A stretch of 64,000 nt of DNA, taken from positions 100,100 through 164,099 of the forward strand of contig JAIOQA010000090.1 of the NCBI GenBank assembly GCA_021413675.1, given 5' to 3'. Shown here piece after piece: positions 19,111 through 32,027 of the stretch. This DNA comes from Deltaproteobacteria bacterium. Its GTDB lineage: Bacteria; Myxococcota_A; Polyangia; Haliangiales; Haliangiaceae. The notes below the pieces were generated by a model. It had not been told where the DNA came from and made no database searches. It was given only the letters and a program-made list of their open reading frames with translations. The number at the start of each line of letters is the position of its first letter. The stretch's first letter is position 1. The translations under genes were made by a program, and so were the position numbers.

Positions 19111-20319
19111 CTACTTGCGCTTCAGCTCCTTGATCTTCGCCTTCACCTTCGGCAGATCGCCGTCTTCCTTGTCGGCCAGCTCGACGAACTTCTCGAACAT
19201 CTCGATCGCGAGCTTGTACTTCTTCTCGAACTCGTACACGACGCCGAGGTTCTCGTAGTTGTACGGGTTCTTCGGGTCGGCGCGGACGACGCCGGTGAGG
19301 AAGGTCTCGGCCTCGCCGTAGCGCTTGGCCTCGAACAGCGCGATGCCGCGCTTGGCCGCGGCCTTCTTGTGCGGCGGCGTGGCCTCCATCGCCTGCTTGT
19401 AGGCCTCGACCGCCTCGTCGAACTTCTTGTTGAGGCGGAGCATCTCGCCGTACGCGTACCAGTTGGTCGCGTCCTTGGGCTGCACCTTGACCGCCTGGGC
19501 CAGGGCCTCCTCGGCGCCGAGGTTGTCGCCGGTCTTGTTGAGCAGGATGCCCAGATCGAACCAGGCGCCGCCGTCGTTGGGATCGAGCCGGGTCGCCTTG
19601 GTCAGGTAGACCTGCGCCTCCTTGAGGTCGACCTGATCGAACAGCGCCTTGCCGAGCAGCCGGTGCGCGCGCGCGTCCTCGGGCGCGAGCTTGATCGCCT
19701 CGCGCAGCTGGAGCGCCGCCTCCTCGGGCTTGCCGCCGCGCTGCAGCGCCGAGCCGAGCGAGATGAGCAGCTGCGGGTCCTGCGGCGCGAGCGTCGCGCC
19801 CTTGCGCAGCTCCTCGAGGCCGTCGTCCATCTTGCCGGCGAGGATGAGCGCGCGACCGCGCTTCTCGTGGGCCTGCGCGTCGTTCTCGTCGAGCTGCAGC
19901 ATCTGCCCGGTGACGTCGAGCGCGGTCGCGAAGTCGCCCGCGGCGATCAGCGAGTTCGCGTACAGGTGGTAGCCCTTCATGTCCGTCGGGTGGGCCTCGT
20001 AGTAGCCCTTGCTGGTCGCGACCGCGTCCTGGATCCCACCCACCTTGATGAGGAAGTCGACGTGCTCGCCGAGCACCGTGACGTCGGTGGGCTTGGCCTT
20101 CTCGTAGGCCAGGTAGTTCTTGTGCGCGCCGTCCTTGTCGCCCGCGGCGACCGCGGCCCGCGCGTCGCCGAGCAGCTTGTCGGCGTTGATGGCGGGCTTC
20201 ACCTTGACGGGCTTGGCGACCGGCTTCGAGGAGCCACCACAGGCGGCGACAGAGGCCAGCGCGAACGCAGCGGCGAGGCGGCCCGACAACCAGCGGGCGC
20301 GAAGGCGAGACGAACTCAT
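19111..20319 (-). CDS. Tetratricopeptide-repeat lipoprotein
   Basis: 402 aa starting ATG at 20319; signal peptide with lipobox SVAACGG. The rest is a near-continuous TPR solenoid of about ten units (for example PEEAALQLREAIKLAPEDA, AEEALAQAVKVQPKD, YKLAIEMFEKFVELADKED). Such proteins scaffold envelope complexes in Myxococcota. Convergent with the PH-domain gene; divergent from the gene at 20393 across only 73 bp, so their promoters must overlap. No specific partner is indicated. Confidence 0.85.
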   Translation of the reverse strand: MSSSRLRARWLSGRLAAAFALASVAACGGSSKPVAKPVKVKPAINADKLLGDARAAVAAGDKDGAHKNYLAYEKAKPTDVTVLGEHVDFLIKVGGIQDAVATSKGYYEAHPTDMKGYHLYANSLIAAGDFATALDVTGQMLQLDENDAQAHEKRGRALILAGKMDDGLEELRKGATLAPQDPQLLISLGSALQRGGKPEEAALQLREAIKLAPEDARAHRLLGKALFDQVDLKEAQVYLTKATRLDPNDGGAWFDLGILLNKTGDNLGAEEALAQAVKVQPKDATNWYAYGEMLRLNKKFDEAVEAYKQAMEATPPHKKAAAKRGIALFEAKRYGEAETFLTGVVRADPKNPYNYENLGVVYEFEKKYKLAIEMFEKFVELADKEDGDLPKVKAKIKELKRK

Positions 20320-20392
20320 AATGCGGAGAGCGTAGTCAAACGCCGGCCCCCGCGCCACAACCGGGGGCCGCGGTGTATGCTTCACGCGGGGC

Positions 20393-21601
20393 ATGGCACG
20401 CATCCGCATCGTCGACGAATGGCTGCGAAGCCCGGCCAGTCCGCCGACCCACTACCGATCCATCATGGTCGTCGCCGAGGGCTGGGCGGAACAGCGTGTG
20501 ATGATGCGCGCCTACGCCGAGAGCCCGGACCAGACCCGGCCCACGATCACGCTCTACGGCGCCGAGCTCGCGATCGGCCCGGCCGGCGTCGATCCGCACG
20601 GTCCGTGGGGCATCCACGTCCAGCCGCCCGTCGACGGCCGCGCGCAGGAGCTGCGCGATCAGCTGGCGCTCGCCGCCCAGCGCCTGGCGGGCTCGAAGGG
20701 CACACCTCCGCGGCTGGCCGACGAGGCCGGTTCGTTCGAGCGCAAGCGCACCAACAACTGGGCGCCGGGCACCCCGCGCGACGTGCAGGGCAGCCAGACC
20801 CGGCCCAACGTCTATTACGAGCCGCAGGTCGCGGCGTCGCAGGCGCTCGCCGCCCAGAGCCAGGGCTTCGCGCCCGCGCCGCTGCCCTACGATGCGTTCG
20901 CACCACCGCCGGTGCCGCAGACCTACGTGCCCGGCCAGCAGGCGCAGGCCTACTCGACGCCCGGGCAGCCGCCGGGGCCGCTCGCCGCGCCGCCGATGAC
21001 GCCCGACGCGCAGTACTTGCCGTCGCAGCCGACCGCGCAGTACGTGCCCTCGGAGCCGGCGGCACAATATGTTCCGGCGCAGCCCGCGGCGCAGTACATC
21101 CCGAGCTCGCCCGGCGCCGAGTACGTGCCGACCTCGGCGATCCCGGCGCAGCCCAGCCTGGTCGCGACCTCGCCGGTCAACCCCGAGCAGCGCATGACGC
21201 CCTTGCCCCGCACCGCCGACACCGGGCGGCGCCGGGGCTGGACCAGCCCGATCCAGCCGGTCAGCAACGGCCGCACCGCCCTCGGCTACCAGTCCGGCGC
21301 CGGCGCGCAGTCCGCGGTGATCCGGCTCGGGCTCCGGCCGGCCGCGGCTCAGCGCCTGGCCCGGATCGTCGACCGGACGGTGCCGTCGGACTTCCAGATC
21401 AGCGGGGCCGAGCGGGACGTCCTGAACGCCCTGGGCGAGCAGAGCCACCTCACGGCCCGCCAGATCGGCACGCTGATCGGCGTCGCCGACCCGGTCAGCT
21501 GGATGGAGCAGCTCGCCGAGAAGCTCGCGTCCTACGGCCTCGATCTCATTGGGCCCGGGCCCGCCGCCGGCGGCGAACCGACCTACGTCCTGCGGCGCTG
21601 A
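20393..21601 (+). CDS. Conserved protein with QYVP repeats and C-terminal helical domain
   Basis: 402 aa, cytoplasmic (no signal). The N-terminal 110 residues (MARIRIVDEWLRSPASPP...) form a compact domain I do not recognise. A Pro/Gln/Tyr-rich middle contains four or five imperfect 11-residue repeats of the form AQYVPSxPA. The C-terminal 90 residues (LGLRPAAAQRLARIVDR, ISGAERDVLNALGEQSHLTARQIGTLIGVADPVSWMEQLAEKLASYG) look like a winged-helix or similar DNA/protein-binding fold. It sits just upstream of trigger factor. Function unknown; known only as a type conserved in myxobacteria, by inference. Confidence 0.6.
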   Translation: MARIRIVDEWLRSPASPPTHYRSIMVVAEGWAEQRVMMRAYAESPDQTRPTITLYGAELAIGPAGVDPHGPWGIHVQPPVDGRAQELRDQLALAAQRLAGSKGTPPRLADEAGSFERKRTNNWAPGTPRDVQGSQTRPNVYYEPQVAASQALAAQSQGFAPAPLPYDAFAPPPVPQTYVPGQQAQAYSTPGQPPGPLAAPPMTPDAQYLPSQPTAQYVPSEPAAQYVPAQPAAQYIPSSPGAEYVPTSAIPAQPSLVATSPVNPEQRMTPLPRTADTGRRRGWTSPIQPVSNGRTALGYQSGAGAQSAVIRLGLRPAAAQRLARIVDRTVPSDFQISGAERDVLNALGEQSHLTARQIGTLIGVADPVSWMEQLAEKLASYGLDLIGPGPAAGGEPTYVLRR

Positions 21602-21687
21602 CCCCGACTACTTTTCGACCGAGGCTCACGCAGCTTTCGCGTCCGCGCGGGCCGTGGTAACTACCGCGCCTCACGCGCGAGGAAGCC

Positions 21688-23013
21688 ATGCAGATCCGAG
21701 TCGAAGACGTCTCCCCGGTCGAGAAGAAACTCCACGTCGAGATCCCCTGGGACACGGTCCAGGCCAAGCTCGGCGACGCCTACCGCGAGCTCGGCAAGGG
21801 CGTCGCGCTCAAGGGCTTCCGCAAGGGCAAGGCGCCGCGCTCGGTCCTCGAGCAGCTCTACGCCCCGCGCGTCCACGCCGAGGTCGTCGAGAACCTGGTG
21901 CGCGAGTCGTTCTACCGCGGCGTCGCCGAGCACAAGCTCGCGGCCGTGGCCGAGCCCCGCGACGTCGAGGGCGGCGAGATCAAGCGCGGCCAGCCGCTCG
22001 CGTTCAACGCGATCGTCGAGGTCAAGGCTGACTTCGAGCCCAAGGACTACACCGGCCTGCCGATCGAGCGCCGCAAGGTGGTCGTCGCCGACGAGACCGT
22101 CGAGAAGGCCCTCGAGGAGCTCCGCAGCGAGCACACCGAGCTCGTCCCGATCGAAGGTCGCGAGACCTCGGCCGCGGGCGACGTGCTCGCGCTGAACATC
22201 GTCGGCACCATCGGCGAGCACCCGGTCGACCAGAAGCGCTTCGTCGTCGACCTCGACGACACCGACAAGGAGCCGGTCCCCGGCCTGTTCGCGGCGCTCA
22301 CCGGCCTGCCGCTGACCACCAAGGACCACACGCTCGAGCTCAAGATCGGCGACGACTGGCGCGACGAGAACCTGCGCAACCGCACCGCGACCCTGAGCGT
22401 CACGATCCTCGAGGCCCGCGCCAAGGACGTGCCGGCGCTCGACGACGACTTCGCGAAGGACACGGGCAAGGCGGAGACCCTCGCGGGCCTGCGCGACAAG
22501 CTCCGCGAGGACATCGCGGCGCACGAGGGCGAGCATGTCCAGAAGGAGTGCCGCGACGCGGCGCTCAAGGAGCTCGTCGTCCGCAACCAGATCCCCGTGG
22601 CCTCGGCGCTGGTCGACCGCGCGGTCGAGATGCAGTGGAACCGGCTGCGCGCGATGCTCGGCATGAAGGAAGGCCAGGGCCCGGCCCTCGCGCCCGACAT
22701 GCGCGAGAAGATGGTCCCGACCGCGACTGACGAGGTCCGCGGCCAGATGCTGCTCGAGGCGATCGGCATCGCCGAGAAGATCGAGGTCACCGACGCCGAG
22801 GTCGAGACCCAGGTCGCCGAGGCCGCCCGCGGTCGCAACGTCCCGGTCGCGCGCCTGCGCGCCGAGTGGCAGCGCGACGGCAAGATCGACAACGTCCGCT
22901 GGTCGCTCCGCCAGGAGAAGGTCCTCGACTTCCTCGTCGAGAAGGCCGCCGTGACCGAGGTCGACAAGCCGGCCCCGCACGACATGCACGACGCCGCGCA
23001 CCACCGCGGCTGA
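21688..23013 (+). CDS. tig: Trigger factor (ribosome-associated chaperone/PPIase)
   Basis: 441 aa, the normal length. The ribosome-docking signature GFRKGKAPRSV lies in the N-terminal domain (about residues 40-50). The FKBP-type prolyl isomerase domain is at about 150-235 (SAAGDVLALNIVG...DDWRDENLRNRTATLSVTILEA), and the C-terminal chaperone arms follow. It binds nascent chains at the ribosome exit. In many bacteria tig is followed by clpP-clpX-lon; here two kinase genes and others separate them. A hairpin terminator follows. Confidence 0.97.
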   Translation: MQIRVEDVSPVEKKLHVEIPWDTVQAKLGDAYRELGKGVALKGFRKGKAPRSVLEQLYAPRVHAEVVENLVRESFYRGVAEHKLAAVAEPRDVEGGEIKRGQPLAFNAIVEVKADFEPKDYTGLPIERRKVVVADETVEKALEELRSEHTELVPIEGRETSAAGDVLALNIVGTIGEHPVDQKRFVVDLDDTDKEPVPGLFAALTGLPLTTKDHTLELKIGDDWRDENLRNRTATLSVTILEARAKDVPALDDDFAKDTGKAETLAGLRDKLREDIAAHEGEHVQKECRDAALKELVVRNQIPVASALVDRAVEMQWNRLRAMLGMKEGQGPALAPDMREKMVPTATDEVRGQMLLEAIGIAEKIEVTDAEVETQVAEAARGRNVPVARLRAEWQRDGKIDNVRWSLRQEKVLDFLVEKAAVTEVDKPAPHDMHDAAHHRG

Positions 23014-23043
23014 TCGCCGCTGGTCGCACCGCGATCGCGCGAG

Positions 23044-23061
23044 CCCGCCGGCGACGGCGGG
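23044..23061 (+). terminator. Terminator after tig
   Basis: Stem CCCGCCG/CGGCGGG (7 bp) closed by a GCGA tetraloop and followed by TTT and GTTTT, 30 bp past the tig stop. Confidence 0.7.
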
Positions 23062-23100
23062 TTTCGCGTTTTCGGCGGGCCGACTGTGATCGCGCGCGCG

Positions 23101-26073
23101 CTACCGATGCTGCCGCAGCCAGGCGGTGACCGCGTCGAGGTTCTCCTTGTCGTCATCGCCGCGGGCGCGGACCTCGGCGAGCAGCGCCTGCATCGCCGCG
23201 CGCGCGGCCGGCCGGTCGACGTTGGCCTGCCACTGACAGTCGGCGAGGTTGTAGCGCGTCGACTCGAGGTTCACGGGATCGCTGCCGCTCGCGGTCAGCG
23301 CCGCGACCGCGCGCTCGAACAGCGGGATCGCCTCGGCGCAGCGCCCGTGCTCCTGCAGGATCTCGCCGCGGATCGAGATCACCGATGCCGCGCGCGGGTT
23401 GCCGGTGCGGGTCCAGACCTCCTCGGCCTGCGCGAGCAGCGCGAGCGCGCGATCGATCTCGCCGTCCTCCGACAGCGCGCTGCCGAAGCTCACGCGCAGC
23501 GCCGCGAGGTTGGGGTCGTCGGGCGCGAGGACCTTCTCGCCGAGCGCCAGCGCCGCCTCGTAGGCCGCGCGCATGGCGACGCGATCCTTGTTCGCGCGGT
23601 GCAGCTGCGCCAGCGTCATGTACGACGCGAACGTGCCCATCGCCGGCGGCTGCTCGCTGGCCTGCGCGATCGCGAGGGCCCGCTGCGCGACCGCCAGCCC
23701 CTCGGCGATGCGGCCGGTCTGGTGATCGAGCTGCGCGATCAACCGCAGGTTCGATCCGAGCGCGGGGCTGTCCACGCCGACGATGCGCTCGTTGATCCGC
23801 ACCGCGCGCTCGACGAGCTCGCGCGCCTCGGTCAGCTTGCCCTGGCGCCGCCGGATCTGCGCGAGCGCGAACACCGCCGACAGGGTGCCGTAGGTGTTCG
23901 GTCCGTAGGTCGCCTCGTCGACCGCGAGCGCGCGCTCGCTCCACTCCGCCGCCTCCTCGAGGGCGCTGCGGCGGAGCGCGGTCTGGGCCAGGCAGTTCAG
24001 CGCCCCGCTCTCGAGATCGCGCCCGCTCGTGCCGCCGAGGGCGAGCCCGTCGATCCGCGATTGCCGGCACAGCGCGTCGGCGTCGCGCGCCCGCCCCTGA
24101 CTCAGCGCGGCCATGCCCGCGGCTCGATGGAACGAGCCGATCGTGGCCAGGTCGCGGGTCCGCATCGTCGCGGCGCGCGCCACCGGCAAGAGGATCTCGA
24201 TCTGCCGCAGATCGGGTGCGCGGACCGCGATCGCGAGCTCGTCCAGGTAGGCCTGGGCCGCCATGAGGTCGAGGCGCGCCGCGACCGCGACCTCGGCCGT
24301 CTCGGCGGCGTAGGCCGCGGCCCGCGGATCCTCGGTCAACATCGCGAGCCGGGTCTGCTGGTGCAGCGCGCGCGCGAGCAGCGGCGGATAGCCGAACCGA
24401 CGCGCGGCGGCGACGACCGCGTCGACGAGTGGCCGCGCCTGTGGCTGGGCCTCGGTCTCGATCAGGAGGCGCGCCCGGGCGAGCGCCTCCTCCTGATCGC
24501 GGATCTCGGCGAGGTGCGCGGCGGGCGGCGGGTCGAGGCTGCCGAGCAGCGCCGAATCGCACGTGCTGAGCTCGGGCAGCGCGTTGACCGCGGAGACCGC
24601 GCGGGCGCGCTGGGGAACACCGGCGGTGGTCAGGTAGTCCAGCAGCGACCCGACCACGTGCTGCTGCTGATCCAGACAGGTCGCGCGCTGTTCGCGGTTG
24701 CCGCGGGTATCCGAGGACACCTCGCACACGCTCTTGCGCGCCGCCCGCCACCGGCCGACGTAGTCGCCGAGCAGGTCGCGCACCCGATCGGCGCTGTCGG
24801 CGAAGCCCGCGTCGGCGAGCGCCTTGCGCAGCGCCGGCTCGCGCGCTGGCCACACCGCGGTCATGCGATCGAGCGCCGCATCGCAGCTCGCGGTCTCGTC
24901 TGGCCCGCCGGTCATGAGCGCGGTCGCGACCGCGACGCCCGCCATGCCGGTCACGGCCAGGCCGCCCCAGGCCCACGCGGCGCGCGAGCGCGGCTCGAGC
25001 TCGGCGACCAGCGCATCCATCGAGGGCCAGCGCGCGTCGGGCGCGTGGCGCAGGCCGCGGCGCAGCGCGCGCACCACCCGCACCGGCACGCCCCGCACCC
25101 GCGGCGGCTCCGCGACCTTGTCCTGGCCCATCGCGATCAGCGCCTCGCGCGCGCGCCACTTGCCGGTCGCGAACGGGTGCGCGCCGAACAGCGCCTGCCA
25201 CAGCGACACGCACAGGCTGAACTGATCGGTCGCCGCGGTCACCGCGTCGCCGCGGTGCTGCTCCGGGCTCATGTACAGCGGCGTGCCCATGACCGCGCCC
25301 GCGCGGGTCAGCTCGTCGTGTAAGAGGCTGCCCGAGTCGGTGGTCACGTCGCGGGCCTCGGCCTCGCCATCCGCGGCGCGCGCCAGGCCGAAGTCGCTCA
25401 CGTAGACCCGGCCGCCGCGATCGACGAGCACGTTCGACGGCTTCACGTCGCGGTGGATGATGCCGGCGGCGTGGGCCGCGGCGAGGCCGCGGGCGGCGGC
25501 GGTGAACAGCGCGATGACTTGCGCGGGCGCGGGCTTCGCGGCGGCGAGGTGCTCGGACAGCGTGCCGCCGTCGACCAGCTGCATCGCGACGTAGACGCTG
25601 TGCGCCGCGACGCCGACGTCGTAGACGCTGATGACGTTGGGATGCTCGAGCTTGGCCAGCGCCTGGGCCTCGCGCCGCAGCCGCGCCTCGAGATCGATGC
25701 CCTGCGCTCCGGTGAGCGGCGGCAAGATCTTGAGCGCGACCCGGCGATCGAGCGCCGGATCGATCGCGCCGTAGACCACGCCCATGCCGCCCGCGCCGAG
25801 CCGCGAGACGATCCGGTAACGCGCGACCGTGGTGCCGATCAGCGCGTCGGTCGATGGCGCGATCGGCGCGGCCGCGGTGTGGGCCAGCGCCTCGCCCGCG
25901 GCGGCGTCGGTGAGCGCGCGGTCGCTGCGCTCGGTCGGCGCGAGCGCGTCGTCGGCGCCCGGATCGGTGCCGATCGTGTCGCTGGCGGTGCCCGAGGCGG
26001 TCTCGACCAACCGATCGGGCGACGCGTGGCTCGCGCGCTTGCCGTTGGCCGTTCGATCGTCGCGTCTCGCCAT
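23101..26073 (-). CDS. Transmembrane Ser/Thr protein kinase with C-terminal TPR array
   Basis: 990 aa; ATG at 26073 is preferred over GTG at 26097 because GGAGG lies 8 nt before it. After an 80-residue variable head comes a Hanks kinase: GAGGMGVVYGA, VALKIL, HRDVKPSN, DFGLAR and GTPLYMSPEQ. A membrane segment (WAWGGLAVTGMAGVAVATALM, about 360-385) leads to about 600 residues of TPR-like helices, with four Cys in the first part. This is the classic myxobacterial kinase-TPR architecture; ligand and targets are unknown. Same strand as, and 33 bp from, the kinase at 26107. Confidence 0.92.
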   Translation of the reverse strand: MARRDDRTANGKRASHASPDRLVETASGTASDTIGTDPGADDALAPTERSDRALTDAAAGEALAHTAAAPIAPSTDALIGTTVARYRIVSRLGAGGMGVVYGAIDPALDRRVALKILPPLTGAQGIDLEARLRREAQALAKLEHPNVISVYDVGVAAHSVYVAMQLVDGGTLSEHLAAAKPAPAQVIALFTAAARGLAAAHAAGIIHRDVKPSNVLVDRGGRVYVSDFGLARAADGEAEARDVTTDSGSLLHDELTRAGAVMGTPLYMSPEQHRGDAVTAATDQFSLCVSLWQALFGAHPFATGKWRAREALIAMGQDKVAEPPRVRGVPVRVVRALRRGLRHAPDARWPSMDALVAELEPRSRAAWAWGGLAVTGMAGVAVATALMTGGPDETASCDAALDRMTAVWPAREPALRKALADAGFADSADRVRDLLGDYVGRWRAARKSVCEVSSDTRGNREQRATCLDQQQHVVGSLLDYLTTAGVPQRARAVSAVNALPELSTCDSALLGSLDPPPAAHLAEIRDQEEALARARLLIETEAQPQARPLVDAVVAAARRFGYPPLLARALHQQTRLAMLTEDPRAAAYAAETAEVAVAARLDLMAAQAYLDELAIAVRAPDLRQIEILLPVARAATMRTRDLATIGSFHRAAGMAALSQGRARDADALCRQSRIDGLALGGTSGRDLESGALNCLAQTALRRSALEEAAEWSERALAVDEATYGPNTYGTLSAVFALAQIRRRQGKLTEARELVERAVRINERIVGVDSPALGSNLRLIAQLDHQTGRIAEGLAVAQRALAIAQASEQPPAMGTFASYMTLAQLHRANKDRVAMRAAYEAALALGEKVLAPDDPNLAALRVSFGSALSEDGEIDRALALLAQAEEVWTRTGNPRAASVISIRGEILQEHGRCAEAIPLFERAVAALTASGSDPVNLESTRYNLADCQWQANVDRPAARAAMQALLAEVRARGDDDKENLDAVTAWLRQHR

Positions 26074-26106
26074 GCCGTCACCCTCCTCGCCGCCCACCCG
26101 AGCGTA

Positions 26107-27924
<1,818 letters not shown>

Positions 27925-28013
27925 AGCTTCGTGACGGTAGCACGCGCAGCGCCCGGCTCAGGGGTCGCGGGGCGCTAGACCATCACTCACGCCCGGTGCG
28001 TTACCATCCGCAT

Positions 28014-28532
28014 ATGCGCGTCCTCGCGATCTTCGCACTCTCGTTCGTCGCCTGCGCCTCCGCCCCCAAGCCCGCGCCGCCGGTGCTTGGCAACGCCGGC
28101 GGTGACCCCACCGGGCCGCACGTGCTCATGGCCACGATCGAGCGGACCATGTGCTACGGCACCTGCCCGGCCTACAAGGTCTCGATCTACCGCGACGGCG
28201 CTGTCGAGTACGCCGGCGACGCCTACGTGAAGACCAAGGGCGCCGCCACCGGGCACATCAGCCCCGACCAGGTCGCCGAGCTCGACGGCCTGTTCGCGAA
28301 GGCCCACTACCTCGACCTCGACGCGGCCTACACCCACGCGGACATGACCGACATGCCGTCGGTCAGCACCTCGTACATCCTCGGCGACAAGCACCACGCG
28401 GTCGAGCACTACTTCGGCGACACCAAGGCGCCGCAGGAACTGCGCGTCGTCGAGGAGGGCATCGATCGCGTGATCGGTATCGAGCAGTGGATCGGCACCC
28501 AGGAGGAGCGCGACGCGCTCCCGCGCGATTGA
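28014..28532 (+). CDS. DUF6438-type lipoprotein
   Basis: 172 aa from ATG at 28014. Signal peptide with lipobox SFVAC. The mature part has the pattern CYGTCPAYKVSIYRDGAVEYAGDAYV, typical of DUF6438 proteins, then a helical region HISPDQVAELDGLFAKAHYLDL. Two Cys in CYGTC may pair. The function of this domain is unknown. Divergent from the kinase at 27924. Confidence 0.75.
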   Translation: MRVLAIFALSFVACASAPKPAPPVLGNAGGDPTGPHVLMATIERTMCYGTCPAYKVSIYRDGAVEYAGDAYVKTKGAATGHISPDQVAELDGLFAKAHYLDLDAAYTHADMTDMPSVSTSYILGDKHHAVEHYFGDTKAPQELRVVEEGIDRVIGIEQWIGTQEERDALPRD

Positions 28533-28599
28533 CACGGCCCACAATGAGGCTGGCTCGCCCGACCCGGGTCTGGCAGCATCAAGCCACAGGTCCCCGACG

Positions 28600-28764
28600 A
28601 TGAAAGGCGATGGTCCCGAGAGTTCGTTCGCGTCCGAGACGCGTCGGTTCTGCCAGGAGGACCGGCTGTCCGTCGGCGGGCGCGGCCCCAGCGGCTACGT
28701 CGTGATCGCGATGATCGTGGCGCTGATCGGCGTGCTGATCTGGATCGTCTGGCGCTCGACGTGA
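28600..28764 (+). CDS. Small single-pass membrane protein (54 aa)
   Basis: ATG at 28600 opens a 54-codon frame: a charged N-terminal half ([17 protein letters not shown]) followed by one membrane helix, [20 protein letters not shown], and a short RST tail. The clear topology and codon bias support a real gene. No family recognised. Lies between the DUF6438 lipoprotein and clpP, all on the plus strand. Confidence 0.5.
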   Translation: MKGDGPESSFASETRRFCQEDRLSVGGRGPSGYVVIAMIVALIGVLIWIVWRST

Positions 28765-28818
28765 CCGACCGCGTCGCGGCCCGGAAGCCCGCGGCGCTAC
28801 ACCTGCCCGTTCGGTCCG

Positions 28819-28847
28819 TTGCGCCTCCGCCGGGCTCCCCGTACAGT
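28819..28847 (+). promoter_or_regulatory. Predicted clpP promoter
   Basis: TTGCGC (28819-28824), 17-bp spacer, TACAGT (28842-28847). The -10 ends only 10 nt before ATG 28858, so the transcript would have almost no leader unless ATG 28861 or 28864 is used. Confidence 0.45.
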
Positions 28848-28857
28848 CCCAGGCAGC

Positions 28858-29478
<621 letters not shown>

Positions 29479-29480
29479 TA

Positions 29481-30770
<1,290 letters not shown>

Positions 30771-30792
30771 CGCGCGAGGATTCGTGACGATC

Positions 30793-30820
30793 GCCCGCAC
30801 CCGCAAGGTGCGGGCTTTTT
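30793..30820 (+). terminator. Rho-independent terminator after clpX
   Basis: Stem GCCCGCACC/GGTGCGGGC (9 bp), loop CGCAA, followed by TTTTT at 30816-30820. Confidence 0.9.
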
Positions 30821-30872
30821 CGTGGGCGCGTGGCGGCGTTGACACCGGCGGTCGATAGGATGGAATCGTCGG

Positions 30873-31318
30873 ATGTCGCTGCTGGAACAGCTCCGCGAGG
30901 TGGCGGCGAAGGGCGCGCTGGCGCCCGGCGAGGAGATCCTGCACGCGCTGCCGGCGCGGATCCCGCGCGACCGGCACAGCGCCCTGCGCTTGCTCCGCGG
31001 GGTCGGGACGCTGATCGAGGACGCGACCCGGGCGCGCACCAACCCGCTGCCGTTCACGCTGCCCGCGCAGATGGTGCTGGGCCTGACCGGCCAGCAGCTC
31101 CTGTCTGGGACGTCGTCGGTGCGTGGTTCTGGCGCCGGCCGGGCGCGTTGATCGGCGGGCTCGCCTTCGCCGATCTCGAGAAGGTCGAGCTGTCGCGGAG
31201 CCGCCGCATGCTGTCGTTCCGGCTGGTGAAGGGGTCGTTCGAGATCGCGATCGACGATCTCGACGACGCGCGCGCATTCGCCGGGGCGCTCACGGAGGCG
31301 CTCGCCTCCCCACGGTGA
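30873..31318 (+). pseudogene. Hypothetical protein gene with a single-base frameshift
   Basis: ATG at 30873 starts [20 protein letters not shown]...[16 protein letters not shown]; at about 31101-31105 coding moves to another frame and continues [33 protein letters not shown] to a TGA at 31318. One missing G (CTCCTG-GTCTGGGAC expected) would restore a 149-aa protein. The joined sequence looks like a PH-like fold (LTGQQLLVWD, then a beta-rich C-terminus). Unknown function. Sequencing error and true mutation cannot be separated here. Confidence 0.55.
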
Positions 31319-31373
31319 GCGCTCGCGGGCGTTCCGGAATCCCTCCCCACGCGCAGGTGCTACCCTGAATGCC

Positions 31374-31796
31374 ATGGCGCGCTGGGCGATGGTGCTGTTC
31401 GGGATCGGGCTCGGGCTCGGGATCGGCGGATGCGCCGACAACGACGAGCCCAGCGGCTGCGAGTGGAAGGGCCACCACCACGTCCTCGGCGAGCTCTTCC
31501 CCGACGACTGCAACACCTGCACGTGCTCGGTCCAGGGCGTGTCGTGCAGCCTCGTCGCCTGCCCGCCGCAGCCCGATGGCAACCCGGCCTCGTGCCTCCC
31601 GGACCAGGCGTGCCCCGAGGGCCCGACGTGCGGCACCTACTGCTGCGGCGCCGGCGAGCACTGCGTGAACGACGCGTGCCTGTGCGGCACCGGCCCCGCG
31701 TGCGGCCCGGGCGACCGCTGCGCCGGGGTGGGCCCCAGCAGTGGCGACGCCTGCGGATCGTTCTGCTGCGGCAACGGCAACCCCTGCCCGTTGTGA
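31374..31796 (+). CDS. Cysteine-rich lipoprotein with pacifastin-like module
   Basis: 140 aa; signal peptide MARWAMVLFGIGLGLGIGGC by its lipobox GIGGC. Residues about 29-63 (CEWKG...GELFPDDCNTCTCSVQGVSC-LVAC) have the Cys spacing and the DCNTCTC core of pacifastin/VWC-like protease-inhibitor modules. The rest has CGTYCCGAGEHC and a repeat, CGSFCCGNGNPC, at the end. Eighteen or more Cys imply disulphide-bonded secretion. A surface protease-inhibitor role is inference. A TACCCT -10-like box lies 9 nt before the ATG. Confidence 0.65.
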   Translation: MARWAMVLFGIGLGLGIGGCADNDEPSGCEWKGHHHVLGELFPDDCNTCTCSVQGVSCSLVACPPQPDGNPASCLPDQACPEGPTCGTYCCGAGEHCVNDACLCGTGPACGPGDRCAGVGPSSGDACGSFCCGNGNPCPL

Positions 31797-31815
31797 CCCA
31801 GTCGCGCGTCGCCGT

Positions 31816-31950
31816 CCGTCCGCCGGCCGGCCACGCCAACGACCGGGGTTGATTTTCCGTCCGCCGGCTGGCCACGCCAACGACCGGGGTTGATTTTCCG
31901 TCCGCCTGCCGGCCACGCCCACGACCGGGGTTGATTTTCCGTCCGGCTGG
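31816..31950. repeat. Tandem repeat, 41-bp unit, three copies plus a partial fourth
   Basis: Units start at 31816, 31857 and 31898, with a partial at 31939. Each reads CCGTCCGCCGG...CACGCC-ACGACCGGGG then TTGATTTT; copies differ at only a few bases. TTGATTTT is AT-rich against this background. No conserved start or stop suggests translation. Fills the 231-bp gap before the binding-protein gene. Copies are adjacent with no unique spacers, so not a CRISPR. Confidence 0.85.
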
Positions 31951-32027
31951 CGTCCGCGCGCATGGCAATCATGGGCCCTGCTCCGCGCCGCGTGCCCGTC
32001 CCGAAGCGCGCGTGATAGTCACGCGGG

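Noticed and set aside
31816..31950. CRISPR array
   Set aside because: The 41-bp units are adjacent, with no unique spacers between them and no cas genes.
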